Origin: Streptomyces sp. NBC_01478
GTDB lineage: Bacteria > Actinomycetota > Actinomycetes > Streptomycetales > Streptomycetaceae
NCBI RefSeq assembly: GCF_036227225.1
Contig: NZ_CP109444.1
Span: forward strand, 1,922,001 to 1,986,000
Length of the DNA: 64,000 nucleotides
Direction of reading: 5' to 3'
In this document: in pieces, positions 32,415-44,436 of the stretch
Layout: each line of letters starts with the position of its first letter
Position numbering within the stretch: the first letter of the stretch is position 1
Notes under the pieces: generated by a model
What the model was told of the DNA's origin: nothing
Database searches by the model: none
What the model saw: only the letters and a program-made list of their open reading frames with translations
Position numbers and translations under genes: made by a program

Positions 32415-34936
32415 GTGCGGTCTCCTTCGCTGCTGTCTCTGCCCGTTGCGGGGCCTGGGGTGGCGCCACGGCCCGGTTGCCTGCCGCCACCGCGCGTCCA
32501 GCCTTCGCGGTAGGCCGACATCCGGTCCCGTACGACCTCCGGGGTGCGGTGCTCGTCGCGCGGGGCGGCCGGCGCCTGTTCCCGTTCCGCGGTGGGCTGT
32601 TCGCGGAGTTGGGGGGCGAGGTTCGCCTGGCGTACGCGGCGTGGGAGATCGTCGCTGTCTTCGGTCCCTTCGGTGTCCTCGGGGGGACGGTGCAGTCGCA
32701 AGGTGGTCACTCCGGGGGGCGGGGTGTCGTTCGCCCGCTCCGCCGCGGCCCGTGCGGAGGCCGACAGGGCGGGCCGGTCGGCCGAGGCCGGGACGGACTC
32801 CTGGTGCTGGGCCGCGGTGGGCACGCGCGCGTACTCGCGTTCCACGGCCCGCTCCCCGTCCTCGACCGCCGCACGAGGGGAACGTTCCGCCGCACCGCCG
32901 TGCAGCAGCGCCGTCGGCAGCAGTACGACCGCGGTCGTACCCCCGTAGGGCGAGGTCCGCAGGTGCACCTTGATGCCATGGCGGGCGGCGAGCCTGCTGA
33001 CCACGAAGAGGCCGAGCCGGTCGCTGTCGAAGAGGTCGAGGGCCTCGGACTGCTCGATGCGGCGGTTGGCCTCGCCCAGGGACTCCTTGCCCATGCCCAG
33101 GCCCCGGTCCTCGACCTCGACGGCGTAGCCGTTGCCGACGGGTTCACCGGTGACCCGCACGCGTGTGTGCGGCGGCGAGAACTGGGCGGCGTTCTCCACG
33201 ATCTCGGCGAGCAGATGCGTGAGGTCGGCGACGGCCGTGCCGACGACGGCCGCCTCGGGGAGCTGGCGTACCTCCACGCGCGCGTAGTCCTCGACCTCGG
33301 AGACGGCCGCCCGGACGACGTTGGTCAGGGAGACCGGCATACGCCAGGCCCGGCCGGGTGCCGCTCCGGAGAGGATGATCAGGCTCTCGGCGTGCCGTCG
33401 CATGCGGGTGGTGAGGTGGTCGAGGCGGAACAGGTCGCTCAGTTCGTTCGGGTCCTCGGAGCGGCGTTCCATGCTGTCCAGCAGGCTGAGTTGACGGTGC
33501 ACCAGGACCTGACTGCGGCGCGCGAGGTTGACGAAGACCCCGGAGATGCCACTGGCGAGTTCGGCGCGTTCGACGGCGGCCCGCAACGCGGCGCGGTGCA
33601 CGGTGCCCAGGGCCTCGGCGACCTGCCCGATCTCGTCCTCCGAGGGTGACCCGGGCGGGGCCTCCGCCCTGACGTCGATCTCCTCGCCCGCACGCAGTCT
33701 CCGCATGGCCTCGGGGAGTTTGTGGCGGGCGATCCCCAGCGCGTCGTTGCGCAGGCTCACGAGTTCGACGACGAGACCGCGTCCGATGCGTACCGAGATG
33801 ACGAGCGAGGCGATGACGGCGGCGAGACCGAGCAGGACCGCGGCACCGGCGGAGGTGAGCAGCCCGCGGGTGAACGGATCGGCGCGGTCGGCGACGCCGT
33901 TCCCCGCGTCCGACTCGATGGTCCGCATGCCGTCCTGCACGCGTGCGTGGGCACTGTTCCAGGTGGTCTCCGGAGCCGCAGCGATCGCCCGGGTACCCGA
34001 GTTGGTGGCGAGGACCTTGTCCTCGACGGTGCCGACCACGTTGTAGGCGCTGGTGTCGACAAGGTGCTGCCAGGCAGTGCGTTCGGAGCCGCGCAGATCC
34101 GCGACGGCGGAGTCGGTCAGTGTGCGGCGGGTGTCGACGGCGCCGGTGAACAGCCTCAGCCGCTCCCCGTCCAGCCGGCCGTCGAGACGGGCGCCGGCGA
34201 GCATCACGTCCTCCTGGGACAGCGATTCGCCGGCCCGGGAGAATTCGAGGAGCACGCGCGCGTCGGATCCGAGGTCCGCGTCCTGGATTCCGGTGAGCGC
34301 CCCGCCCACGGCGAAGGCCGTCGCAATGCTCTTCGTGTACTGCCCGTATGTCTCTTCCCATCCCGCGCGGTGGCCGAGCACGTCGGTCCGCAGTGAGCGC
34401 AGCTGCTCGGCTCCGGTGACGAAGGTCTCCAGGCGTCGGGCGACTCCGGCCGGCAGTTCCTCGCCGTCGGCAACGGTGTTGTCGTCCCCGAGCCGCAATC
34501 GGGCGACCGCCCTGTCCGTGCTCGCCGCCAGCTTCTTCAGGTCGCCGCTCTGCTCGGCGTCGGGGTCGGTCGCGTAGCTCACGGCGGCCGACCGCTCGGC
34601 CTGCAGCGCCGCGACGGCCGCCGCGACGGGGCTGCGCACCTCGGAGTCCACGCGCTGCAACTGACGTAGCCGGGAGACGTCCTGGGCCGTGCTGACGGTG
34701 GCGTACGCCCACAAGGCGAGCAGGGAGACGACCGGCACCATCAGGAGACAGACGATCTTGGCCCGTACGGTGCGGGGGCGCATCCGCCATCGTCCCGCGC
34801 GAGGGGGTATGTCCTCCGACGGGGCGTCAAGGGGCTCGTCGAAGAGTTCGTCGGCGGGTGGTCCGGCGTGCGCGCGACGACCGCGCACGGGCGGCGTCTC
34901 GGCGCCGGCTCTCGGGGTCCTACGGGGGGTACGCAT
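32411..34936 (-). CDS. cvnA: Conservon sensor kinase-like protein CvnA with nitrate/nitrite-sensing ectodomain
   Basis: An 841-aa membrane protein. After a ~50-residue cytoplasmic head come TM1 (IVCLLMVPVVSLLALWAY), a large extracytoplasmic helical domain of the NIT type (about residues 75-350, with VAALQAERSAAVSYATD), TM2 (GLLTSAGAAVLLGLAAVIASLVISV), HAMP-like linker, a dimerisation region (LSDLFRLDHLTTRMRRHAESLIILSGA) and a HATPase_c domain with NAAQFSPPHT and DRGLGMG. The last ~150 residues are Pro/Glu-rich and disordered. Conservon CvnA proteins resemble histidine kinases, but phosphotransfer is not established for them. It is first in the cvn operon. Confidence 0.92.
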   Translation of the reverse strand: MRTPRRTPRAGAETPPVRGRRAHAGPPADELFDEPLDAPSEDIPPRAGRWRMRPRTVRAKIVCLLMVPVVSLLALWAYATVSTAQDVSRLRQLQRVDSEVRSPVAAAVAALQAERSAAVSYATDPDAEQSGDLKKLAASTDRAVARLRLGDDNTVADGEELPAGVARRLETFVTGAEQLRSLRTDVLGHRAGWEETYGQYTKSIATAFAVGGALTGIQDADLGSDARVLLEFSRAGESLSQEDVMLAGARLDGRLDGERLRLFTGAVDTRRTLTDSAVADLRGSERTAWQHLVDTSAYNVVGTVEDKVLATNSGTRAIAAAPETTWNSAHARVQDGMRTIESDAGNGVADRADPFTRGLLTSAGAAVLLGLAAVIASLVISVRIGRGLVVELVSLRNDALGIARHKLPEAMRRLRAGEEIDVRAEAPPGSPSEDEIGQVAEALGTVHRAALRAAVERAELASGISGVFVNLARRSQVLVHRQLSLLDSMERRSEDPNELSDLFRLDHLTTRMRRHAESLIILSGAAPGRAWRMPVSLTNVVRAAVSEVEDYARVEVRQLPEAAVVGTAVADLTHLLAEIVENAAQFSPPHTRVRVTGEPVGNGYAVEVEDRGLGMGKESLGEANRRIEQSEALDLFDSDRLGLFVVSRLAARHGIKVHLRTSPYGGTTAVVLLPTALLHGGAAERSPRAAVEDGERAVEREYARVPTAAQHQESVPASADRPALSASARAAAERANDTPPPGVTTLRLHRPPEDTEGTEDSDDLPRRVRQANLAPQLREQPTAEREQAPAAPRDEHRTPEVVRDRMSAYREGWTRGGGRQPGRGATPGPATGRDSSEGDRT

Positions 34937-35000
34937 GGCCTCCTCGCTCGGGAGTGGATCGGGGCGTGCGGTGCGGGCCTCGGTCGGTCCGGGTCGTCTG

Positions 35001-35774
35001 CTAGCGGGCGACGCTCTCGACCGGCCGCTGGGCCGAGGCGGTGGCCTCGCGTTCTCCCGTGGTCGGCGACAGGGCGACGAACGCCGAGGTCAGGAACAGG
35101 TAGGACCCGAGGCCGACGGCGAGGGGGAAGATGAACTGCATCGCCGTGGCCCCGGGCAGGACCGCCCCGGAGGGGGTGACGTGCACGCGCACCGCCAACA
35201 TGCCGGTGTAGTGCATGCTGCTGACGGCCGCTCCCATGACGAGGGAGGCGGCGGTGACCGCGACGGGCGACTTGATGTTGAGGGCCGCCCACAGGGCCGC
35301 TGTCGCCGCGACGACGGCGATCAGGACGGAGAGTCCGACGAGCATCGGGTCGTAGCTCACGTCACCGTGCAACCGCATCGCCGCCATGCCCAGGTAGTGC
35401 ATGCTCGCGACACCCAGTCCTGTGGTGAGGCCGCCGAGGAAGAGCGCACGGCTCCGGTCGCGGCCGTAGCCGACCGCGAAGACGCCCGCGCAGACGACGA
35501 CCATGGCGACCAGGAGGCTGAGGATGGTCAGTGGCACGTCGTAGCGGATGTCGGTGCCGCTGACGCCGAAGCCGAGCATGGCCACGAAGTGCATGGTCCA
35601 GATGCCGGTGCCGAGCGCGGAGGCCGCGGTGATGAGCCAGTTGCGGCGCGACCGGCCGGTGGCACCGAGGGCGCGGACGGTGCAGCGCAGCCCTAGTGCG
35701 GCGCCCATGCAGGCCATCACGTATGACAGCACGGGGGTCAGCCAGCCGAAGGTGGCGTGGTCCAGGTGTCCCAT
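35001..35774 (-). CDS. MHYT-domain integral membrane sensor protein
   Basis: A 257-aa membrane protein with about seven helices and the three repeats that define the MHYT domain, visible as WTMHFVAMLGFG, SMHYLGMAAMRL and SMHYTGMLAVRV. The MHYT domain is proposed to coordinate copper and sense O2, CO or NO. Here it stands alone, without a GGDEF/EAL output. It lies 64 nt upstream of cvnA on the same strand, so it may be the first gene of the conservon transcript and deliver a redox or gas signal to CvnA; this link is inferred from position. Confidence 0.9.
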   Translation of the reverse strand: MGHLDHATFGWLTPVLSYVMACMGAALGLRCTVRALGATGRSRRNWLITAASALGTGIWTMHFVAMLGFGVSGTDIRYDVPLTILSLLVAMVVVCAGVFAVGYGRDRSRALFLGGLTTGLGVASMHYLGMAAMRLHGDVSYDPMLVGLSVLIAVVAATAALWAALNIKSPVAVTAASLVMGAAVSSMHYTGMLAVRVHVTPSGAVLPGATAMQFIFPLAVGLGSYLFLTSAFVALSPTTGEREATASAQRPVESVAR

Positions 35775-35926
35775 GACCAGGGGACGCTAGTAGGGGCACG
35801 GGTGCACAAAGGGGGCGCATTTCGAAAGGTGTCGCAATATGGCGCAGAGAGGTACGTGAGCGACCGCGGCACGCTCGAACGTGTGCGCCGAAGCGTCATC
35901 CGTGTCGGTGCGGGATCATGCGGAAC

Positions 35927-36526
35927 ATGAGCGACGACCACACACACGTCCAGGAGTTCTTCGGCGCGCGCGCCGCCGACTGGGACAGCCGCTTCCCCGA
36001 CGACGGGCCCGCCTACGCCGCCGCGGTCGCCGAACTCGGGCTGCGGGTGGGAGCCCGGGTGCTCGACGCGGGCTGCGGGACGGGACGCGCCTTGCCGCCG
36101 CTCCGTGCGGCCGTGGGGCGGTCCGGAGTGGTGGTCGGGGCCGATCTGACCCCGGCCATGCTGGAGGCCGCCGTACGGGCCGGACGCGGCCGTGACGGGC
36201 GCCTGCTGATCGCCGACGTCGCCGCGCTGCCGCTGCGGTCGGACTCGCTCGACGCCGTGTTCGCCGCGGGGTTGATCGCGCACCTGCCCCAACCGGAGGA
36301 GAATCTGCGGGAGTTGGCACGGGTGGTGCGCCCGGGCGGCACGCTGGCCCTGTTCCACCCGATCGGCCGGGCCGCGCTCGCGGCGCGTCAGGGGCGGCAG
36401 ATCACGCCGGACGACCTGCGCGCGGAGCCCAATCTCCGTCCACTGCTGGCCGGTTCGGGGTGGAACATGACCTCGTACGCCGACGAGGACGCCCGCTTCC
36501 TGGCGCTGGCCGTGCGCGAGGGCTGA
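35927..36526 (+). CDS. Class I SAM-dependent methyltransferase
   Basis: About 199 aa with a Methyltransf_11 core: motif I VLDAGCGTGRALPPL, VVGADLTPAMLEAA, then RLLIADVAALPLRSDSLDAVFAAGLIAHLPQPEENLRELARVVRPGGTLALFHPI. The start is the ATG at 35927 (three codons longer is possible). Acceptor substrate unknown; it stands alone between divergent or unrelated neighbours. Confidence 0.85.
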   Translation: MSDDHTHVQEFFGARAADWDSRFPDDGPAYAAAVAELGLRVGARVLDAGCGTGRALPPLRAAVGRSGVVVGADLTPAMLEAAVRAGRGRDGRLLIADVAALPLRSDSLDAVFAAGLIAHLPQPEENLRELARVVRPGGTLALFHPIGRAALAARQGRQITPDDLRAEPNLRPLLAGSGWNMTSYADEDARFLALAVREG

Positions 36527-36747
36527 GCCCGCGTACGTAGTCACCGTCGACGAACAGGCCGCACCGGCCCGCGAGTTCGCTCCGGGCCACGGTGGGCTCA
36601 TCCGACGACCGGCCCGTTTCGATGCGGGCGCTCCACGCCCTTCACCGCGCGGTCCCCTTTTTCTGCCGCCGTGACTCCAACTCCAGTTTGGGTAGCAGTA
36701 GATGAACGGTCGGCGACCACAAACCACGCAGGGAGAAGGTGGTCAGC

Positions 36748-37044
36748 ATGTTCGGCAGGCCCCGCAAGACCTTCGCCAGATTTCTCACCTCCACGCGCGC
36801 GGAGGCGCGCGAAGGCCCGCAACAGCGCGGGCACAATCTGTTCGAGGCCGCGGCCGTCTATGTCTCGGCCCGCGCGGAGGACGACCAGGACCGGGTCTAC
36901 GAAGCCGCGGGCTGGGTGTCGCCGGAGGCGCTGTCCTTCGGGGTGAGCGAGCTGGCGTGCCGGGCCGTCGTCGCGCTCGCCAGGGAGCGTGACGAGTCGC
37001 CGCGGACGGTGGCTCGGGCGCTTCTTGGGCTGCCCGCGGCCTGA
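36748..37044 (+). CDS. Small hypothetical protein
   Basis: About 98 aa, no family recognised. The N-terminus is basic (MFGRPRKTFARFLTSTRAEAREG), the rest helical with acidic and aliphatic residues (HNLFEAAAVYVSARAEDDQDRVYEAAGWVSPEALSFGVSELACRAVVALARERDESPRTVARALLGL). Codon use has the expected G/C third-position bias. GAAGG lies 8 nt before the ATG at 36748; a GTG three codons earlier is the alternative. Confidence 0.65.
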   Translation: MFGRPRKTFARFLTSTRAEAREGPQQRGHNLFEAAAVYVSARAEDDQDRVYEAAGWVSPEALSFGVSELACRAVVALARERDESPRTVARALLGLPAA

Positions 37045-37179
37045 CAGTTCGGGTTACCGGTGGTCATTTCGCCCTGTCCAGGCGGAAAACTGCAGCTCCG
37101 GGTGTACTTGGGAGTCGTGACAAGGGGCTTCCGCGCACACTAGGGTGCGCGCGATTGGACGAATGATGGGGAGGCTGGG

Positions 37180-38139
37180 ATGGCCGACACGGATGAAGAG
37201 GCCGTCGCCGCCGAGGACGATGCGCTCTATGTGCTCACGGCGATACTGCTGACGCCGGCGAAGTTCCCGAGTGTGCTGGGCGACGACTACCCGGAGGCCT
37301 GTGCCGCGCTCGGTATGGCGCCGCTCGCCGACGGGTACGGCCTGGTGCTCGGCCAGGACAGCGACGGGGCGCGGTGGACGGTCGTCGTCGACGACGTGTC
37401 ACTGGTCGCGGTCGCCATCGCGTCCTGGGACTGCGGCATGGAGTACGACCTGTCGCCGAGCGAGCGCACGGTGGTCGCCGCCCTGCCGGGCTGGCCGCTC
37501 GCGGTCGCCGTCGCGGCACCCAATGTGCCCGCACCGCACGATCCGGACCCCGACCTCGTGGACCGTCCGCCGCTGACTCCACCGGACACCACCACGTGGG
37601 GTCCGGCACAACGACGGCTGGGTGCCGACGAGATCGCGCTGCAATGGGCCCTGTGGCGGGAGCAGATCGTCGACGGGACCTTCTCGGCTCAGGAGGCGCA
37701 GGAGGTTCAGGACGAGGCGGATGACGCGCCGAAGGCGGACAAGGCCACCTCGGACGCCACCCCCGAGAATGCCGACTCCGACACCGCACCCGAAGCGGAC
37801 GGGACGCGGCCGGACGGCACCGCATCGAACACGACCCCGGCGGACGGCACCGGAGAAGGCGCTCAGGCGGGCCACAGCGGCGTCCGCCGGGTGCTGACGG
37901 AGGTCCGCGCCTACGTCGACACCCCGCCGCCCCTCGGCCGCGTCAGATCGTCCTTCGCACCGGGCGACGCACGCACGCTGCGCGCCGACGGCCCCGGCTG
38001 GTCGTTGGTGGCCCGGACCGACGACATAGCGTTCGTCCTGCTCGACGACGAACCCGGCGAGGTCCTGCCGGTGGGCCGCGGTCCCGAACTCCCCGGCCTC
38101 CTGGAAGCACTCGACAAGCTGGCCGTACGGCCGAGTTGA
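37180..38139 (+). CDS. Hypothetical protein with disordered acidic linker
   Basis: A 319-aa protein. Two ordered parts flank a low-complexity Asp/Ala/Thr/Pro linker (about residues 178-228, many DxTPxx-like steps). The N-terminal part (ALYVLTAILLTPAKFPSVLGDDYPEACAALGMAPL, VVVDDVSLVAVAIASWDCGMEYDLSP) and C-terminal part (GWSLVARTDDIAFVLLDDEPGEVLPVGRG) both look like small alpha/beta domains. I do not recognise a named family, though similar proteins seem common in Streptomyces. GGAGG precedes the ATG. Confidence 0.75.
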   Translation: MADTDEEAVAAEDDALYVLTAILLTPAKFPSVLGDDYPEACAALGMAPLADGYGLVLGQDSDGARWTVVVDDVSLVAVAIASWDCGMEYDLSPSERTVVAALPGWPLAVAVAAPNVPAPHDPDPDLVDRPPLTPPDTTTWGPAQRRLGADEIALQWALWREQIVDGTFSAQEAQEVQDEADDAPKADKATSDATPENADSDTAPEADGTRPDGTASNTTPADGTGEGAQAGHSGVRRVLTEVRAYVDTPPPLGRVRSSFAPGDARTLRADGPGWSLVARTDDIAFVLLDDEPGEVLPVGRGPELPGLLEALDKLAVRPS

Positions 38140-38331
38140 GCCTTTGGGTGCGGATCCGGGCGTCCGGACGACTGGATCCGGGCCGGCCACGAGCAGGGCC
38201 CCACACACGCGTGGCCGCACGCTGCCCTCGGGCCGTATGCCTCCGCCGGTAACCGTCCACCGGTCGTACGGTCAAAGCCGATGAAGCGCTCGAATTGGGC
38301 CGGGAGCACGCGGAACTTCGCCCTCCTCGGT

Positions 38332-38365
38332 CCGTGGACGGTGCTCGGCCGAGCACCGTCCACGG
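38332..38365. terminator. 34-bp perfect palindrome, likely bidirectional terminator
   Basis: CCGTGGACGGTGCTCGG (38332-38348) is followed immediately by its exact reverse complement (38349-38365). It lies in the 310-bp gap between two convergent genes, about 190 nt after the left gene and 85 nt after the right one, so it can stop transcription from both sides. The rest of the gap (38140-38331, 38366-38449) contains no recognisable gene. Confidence 0.7.
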
Positions 38366-38449
38366 GGCTGCTGTCTGCGGTCCCGCGGACGGTGCCGTGC
38401 CGTGATCTGCCCCTGCGCGCCGGGCTGGAACGCAGTCGGCAGCCGTGCG

Positions 38450-38632
38450 TCAGCGACCGATCTCCTTGCTTGCCACGCGGCGCAGTCGACGCCGCTGCGA
38501 GGGGTCCAGCGTCAGATATGCGGCCGTCGGCACTCCCACGACGATCAGGAATACGGCCCACCAGGGCAGCCAGAGCCACAGGAACAGGCCGACCGCCACA
38601 CCTCCTACGGCGATCTTCGCGCTCTTCGACAT
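38450..38632 (-). CDS. Small two-segment membrane protein, 60 aa
   Basis: A 60-aa protein with hydrophobic stretches IAVGGVAVGLFLWLWLPWWAVFLIVVGVPTAAYLTL and a basic tail QRRRLRRVASKEIGR. It probably spans the membrane once or twice with the tail in the cytoplasm. The ATG at 38632 is preceded by GGAGGAGG, a very strong ribosome site; the longer in-frame extension has no such support. Function unknown. Confidence 0.7.
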   Translation of the reverse strand: MSKSAKIAVGGVAVGLFLWLWLPWWAVFLIVVGVPTAAYLTLDPSQRRRLRRVASKEIGR

Positions 38633-38765
38633 ATGTCGCCTCCTCCGCGGCCGCAGCCGCTCTCTGATCTGAAAACGGGTCCGCGCTCCCCACGGTTCCG
38701 GATCGCGACCCTGAGACATCCCTGAGGCGCTTCCCCTACTGGTACCCGGGCCTTCGGCTGCTCCG

Positions 38766-39830
38766 TCACTCCGTCCACTCCATGCGCAGCGGCTCCCCCA
38801 CCTCGTGGAGGTGGCGCAGGGCCTGTCGGTAGGAGTCGACGAGCCCGGTCTCCACATACGGGATACCCACATCCTGACAGTGGGCGCGCACCAGAGGCTG
38901 TGCGAGCCGCAGATTGGGCCGCGGCATGCTCGGGAAGAGGTGGTGTTCGATCTGGTAGTTGAGGCCGCCGAGGAACCAGTCGGTCAGGACACCGTGACGG
39001 ACGTTCCGCGAGGTGAGTACCTGGCGGCGGAGATGACCCCACCGTTCGCCGTTCGGGTCCGGCATCCCCATGCCCTTGTGGTTGGGCGCGAAGGCCAGGC
39101 CGAGGTGCAGGCCGAACAGGGCCTGGTGCAGCGCGGCGAACGCGAGTGCCTTCCCCGGGGACATCGAGATGAGCAGCAGCGTCGCGTAGGCCACGGCATG
39201 GCTCACCAGGAGAGCGCCCTCGACCGTCCGCTCACGACGGGGCTGGCGCCGCAGGTCCTGGAAACCGTGGACCTTGAGGGCGACGCCTTCGAGCAGGGTG
39301 AGCGGGAAGAACAGCCACGCCTGGTTGCGGGTGAGCCGGCGCCGGAAACCTGAGCGGTCCCTGGCCTGCTCGCCGGTGAAGACGAGGATGTCGGCGACGA
39401 CGTCCGGGTCCTTGTCGATGTGGTTGGGGTTCGCGTGGTGGCGGTTGTGCTTGTCGTTCCACCAGGAGTAGCTCATCCCCAGCAGCAGGTTGCCGTGGAT
39501 CAGGCCGACGAGGCGGTTGACGGTCTTGTCGCCGGCGATCTGGGAGTGGCCCGCGTCATGGCCTATGAAGGCCGTGCGGGCACCGAACACGGCCAGCAGC
39601 GGCGCCAGGAGCAGGGTCAGCCAGGAGTCGCCGATCAGAACGATGCCCGTGACGATGCCGCTCAACGCGAGGGCGTTGGCGGCGATGCAGCGCGCGTACC
39701 AGGTGTGCCGCCGCTCCAGTAGGCCTCGGTTCTTGACCCTGCGCAGAAGGGGCGCGAACTCGCTTCCTGGAGGTGCCTCGACGGCATCCCCAGGATCAGG
39801 TGCGCCGACGACTGCGGTGGTCTGGGACAT
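38766..39830 (-). CDS. Membrane fatty acid desaturase (acyl-CoA/phospholipid type)
   Basis: A 354-aa integral membrane di-iron desaturase. Three histidine boxes are present: HDAGH (about residue 91), HNRHHANPNHIDKDPD (about 128) and QIEHHLFPSMPRPNL (about 295), with four hydrophobic segments between. The third box with Gln (QIEHH) is shared with DesA3/linoleoyl-CoA-desaturase-like enzymes. It should introduce a double bond into membrane acyl chains. It is divergent from rox over a 377-bp control region that contains a T-tract hairpin oriented toward this gene. Confidence 0.9.
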   Translation of the reverse strand: MSQTTAVVGAPDPGDAVEAPPGSEFAPLLRRVKNRGLLERRHTWYARCIAANALALSGIVTGIVLIGDSWLTLLLAPLLAVFGARTAFIGHDAGHSQIAGDKTVNRLVGLIHGNLLLGMSYSWWNDKHNRHHANPNHIDKDPDVVADILVFTGEQARDRSGFRRRLTRNQAWLFFPLTLLEGVALKVHGFQDLRRQPRRERTVEGALLVSHAVAYATLLLISMSPGKALAFAALHQALFGLHLGLAFAPNHKGMGMPDPNGERWGHLRRQVLTSRNVRHGVLTDWFLGGLNYQIEHHLFPSMPRPNLRLAQPLVRAHCQDVGIPYVETGLVDSYRQALRHLHEVGEPLRMEWTE

Positions 39831-39958
39831 GTCCGGTCTCCGGCTCTCTCAGGCAACGGGCTGACCTGAGCAAACGTACGAATCGGTGACCTGTCGCGAC
39901 CATGACGGCACCCCCCGTGTCCGTACGGGGGTAAACCGGGTCCCTTCAGGGGGGTTGA

Positions 39959-42891
<2,933 letters not shown>

Positions 42892-43066
42892 CGGTCCTGT
42901 GTAGCCGAAGGCATCACGGGACGCGATCGAATTGCGGCCGGCCCGTCGCCGGTGCCGAGCCCGCCCGACGAGCGGCGGACACCCCTGATTCACCTCACCG
43001 TCGAGCATCGTTCCTCTGGAGCGCCAACTGTGGCCGCTGTCAGCGAACTTGCCCTCAGGAGGCCCG

Positions 43067-44413
43067 ATGTCCCCGCACGACCTCGTCCGGCGCCGTGTCC
43101 GTCATTCCGTCGCGGTGGGTGTTCCGTTCGCCGTCGTGGTCGCCCTCATGGCGGCGGGTACGGCCGTCGGAGCGCCCGCGAAGGCCGAGGCCGCCCATGT
43201 CACGCGTATGGCGACGCTGGGCGACATCCCGCTCGGCGCGTTCAGCAACGCGCTGCTGGCCGGGTCGGTGGACAACGACCGGGGAGTGGACCTCGGCGGT
43301 ATCGGCAGCGACATCTACCCGGCCGGCCGCAAGGGCGAGTACTGGACGATCACCGACCGCGGGCCCAACGGCCAGATCAAGGTGAGCGGGACGAAGCGCC
43401 GTACGTTCCCGGTGCCCGGTTTCGACCCGGCGATCGTGAAGATCCGTGTCTCCGGAGACAGCGTGAAGGCCCTGGAGGCCCTCCCGATCGCCACGTCGTC
43501 CGGGAAGGCCGTCACCGGGCTGTCGAACCAGCAGGGGCGCGACGAGGCGCCGTACTCCTACGACGCACAGACGCCGTTGTCGTACAACCCGAACGGGCTG
43601 GACACAGAGGGCATCGTGCGGGCCGGGGACGGGTCCTTCTGGCTCGTCGACGAGTACGGGCCCTCCCTGGTGCATGTCTCCGCGCGCGGGAAGGTGCTCA
43701 CGCGGTACGTGCCCAAGGGGCTGCATCTGACCGGTGCCGACTACCCGGTGGTGGAGGCGCTGCCGGCCGTCCTGCTGCGCCGGAAGATCAACCGCGGCTT
43801 CGAGGGGCTCGCCCAACTGCCCGGCGGTGACCTGGTGATGGCCCTGCAGAGCCCGCTGTCGCTGCCGGACGGGGACGCCGGGGACGCGTCCCTGAACACC
43901 CGTCTGCTGCGCTTCTCGCCGAAGAAGAAGGCGGTCACGGCGGAGTACGCGTACCGCTTCGACCCGGTGAACGTGGTCGACCCCAGCGAGGACGACACGT
44001 CCGAACTCAAGATCTCCTCGGTGGTCGCCGTGGGCGACGACCGCCTCCTGGTCGAGGAGCGCACCGACAAGGCGGCCCGGCTCCAACTCGTCAAGCTGGA
44101 GCGCAAGTCGAACATCCTCGGCGGTCGCTACGACGACGACACGACGTCCCCGTCGCTGGAGCAGCTCGACGACCCGGCGGCCGCAGGTGTCCCGGTGCTG
44201 GCCAAGAAGCTGGTCGTCGACCTGGGGACAGTCTCCGGGGTGCCCCAGAAGATCGAGGGCATCGCGCGCGTGGATCACGACACGCTCGCCCTGATCAATG
44301 ACAACGACTTCGGGATGACGGACGGCGCGGGCGCGTTCGACGCCCAGGGGCGGCTGGTCGACAGCGGTATCGAGACCACCGTGGTGTACGTGAGGCTGCC
44401 GCACGGCATCTGA
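43067..44413 (+). CDS. Secreted esterase-like phytase-family protein
   Basis: About 448 aa with a signal peptide (VGVPFAVVVALMAAGTAVGAPAKAEA) and a beta-propeller of the phytase-like (PF13449) family: LGGIGSDIYPAGRKGEYWTITDRGPNGQI, PNGLDTEGIVRAGDGSFWLVDEYGPSLVHVS, RGFEGLAQLPGGDLVMALQSPL and QKIEGIARVDHDTLALINDNDFG. The family shares the fold of alkaline phytase and esterases; substrates are mostly undetermined. AGGAGG precedes the ATG. It is divergent from the Eis-like gene and ends 23 nt from a convergent gene. Confidence 0.85.
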   Translation: MSPHDLVRRRVRHSVAVGVPFAVVVALMAAGTAVGAPAKAEAAHVTRMATLGDIPLGAFSNALLAGSVDNDRGVDLGGIGSDIYPAGRKGEYWTITDRGPNGQIKVSGTKRRTFPVPGFDPAIVKIRVSGDSVKALEALPIATSSGKAVTGLSNQQGRDEAPYSYDAQTPLSYNPNGLDTEGIVRAGDGSFWLVDEYGPSLVHVSARGKVLTRYVPKGLHLTGADYPVVEALPAVLLRRKINRGFEGLAQLPGGDLVMALQSPLSLPDGDAGDASLNTRLLRFSPKKKAVTAEYAYRFDPVNVVDPSEDDTSELKISSVVAVGDDRLLVEERTDKAARLQLVKLERKSNILGGRYDDDTTSPSLEQLDDPAAAGVPVLAKKLVVDLGTVSGVPQKIEGIARVDHDTLALINDNDFGMTDGAGAFDAQGRLVDSGIETTVVYVRLPHGI

Positions 44414-44436
44414 TCCTCCGTCAACTCCCGTAGCGG

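Noticed and set aside
36598..36834. Minus-strand ORF opposite the small hypothetical protein
   Set aside because: The plus-strand frame has the better ribosome site and codon bias; the two cannot both be accepted.
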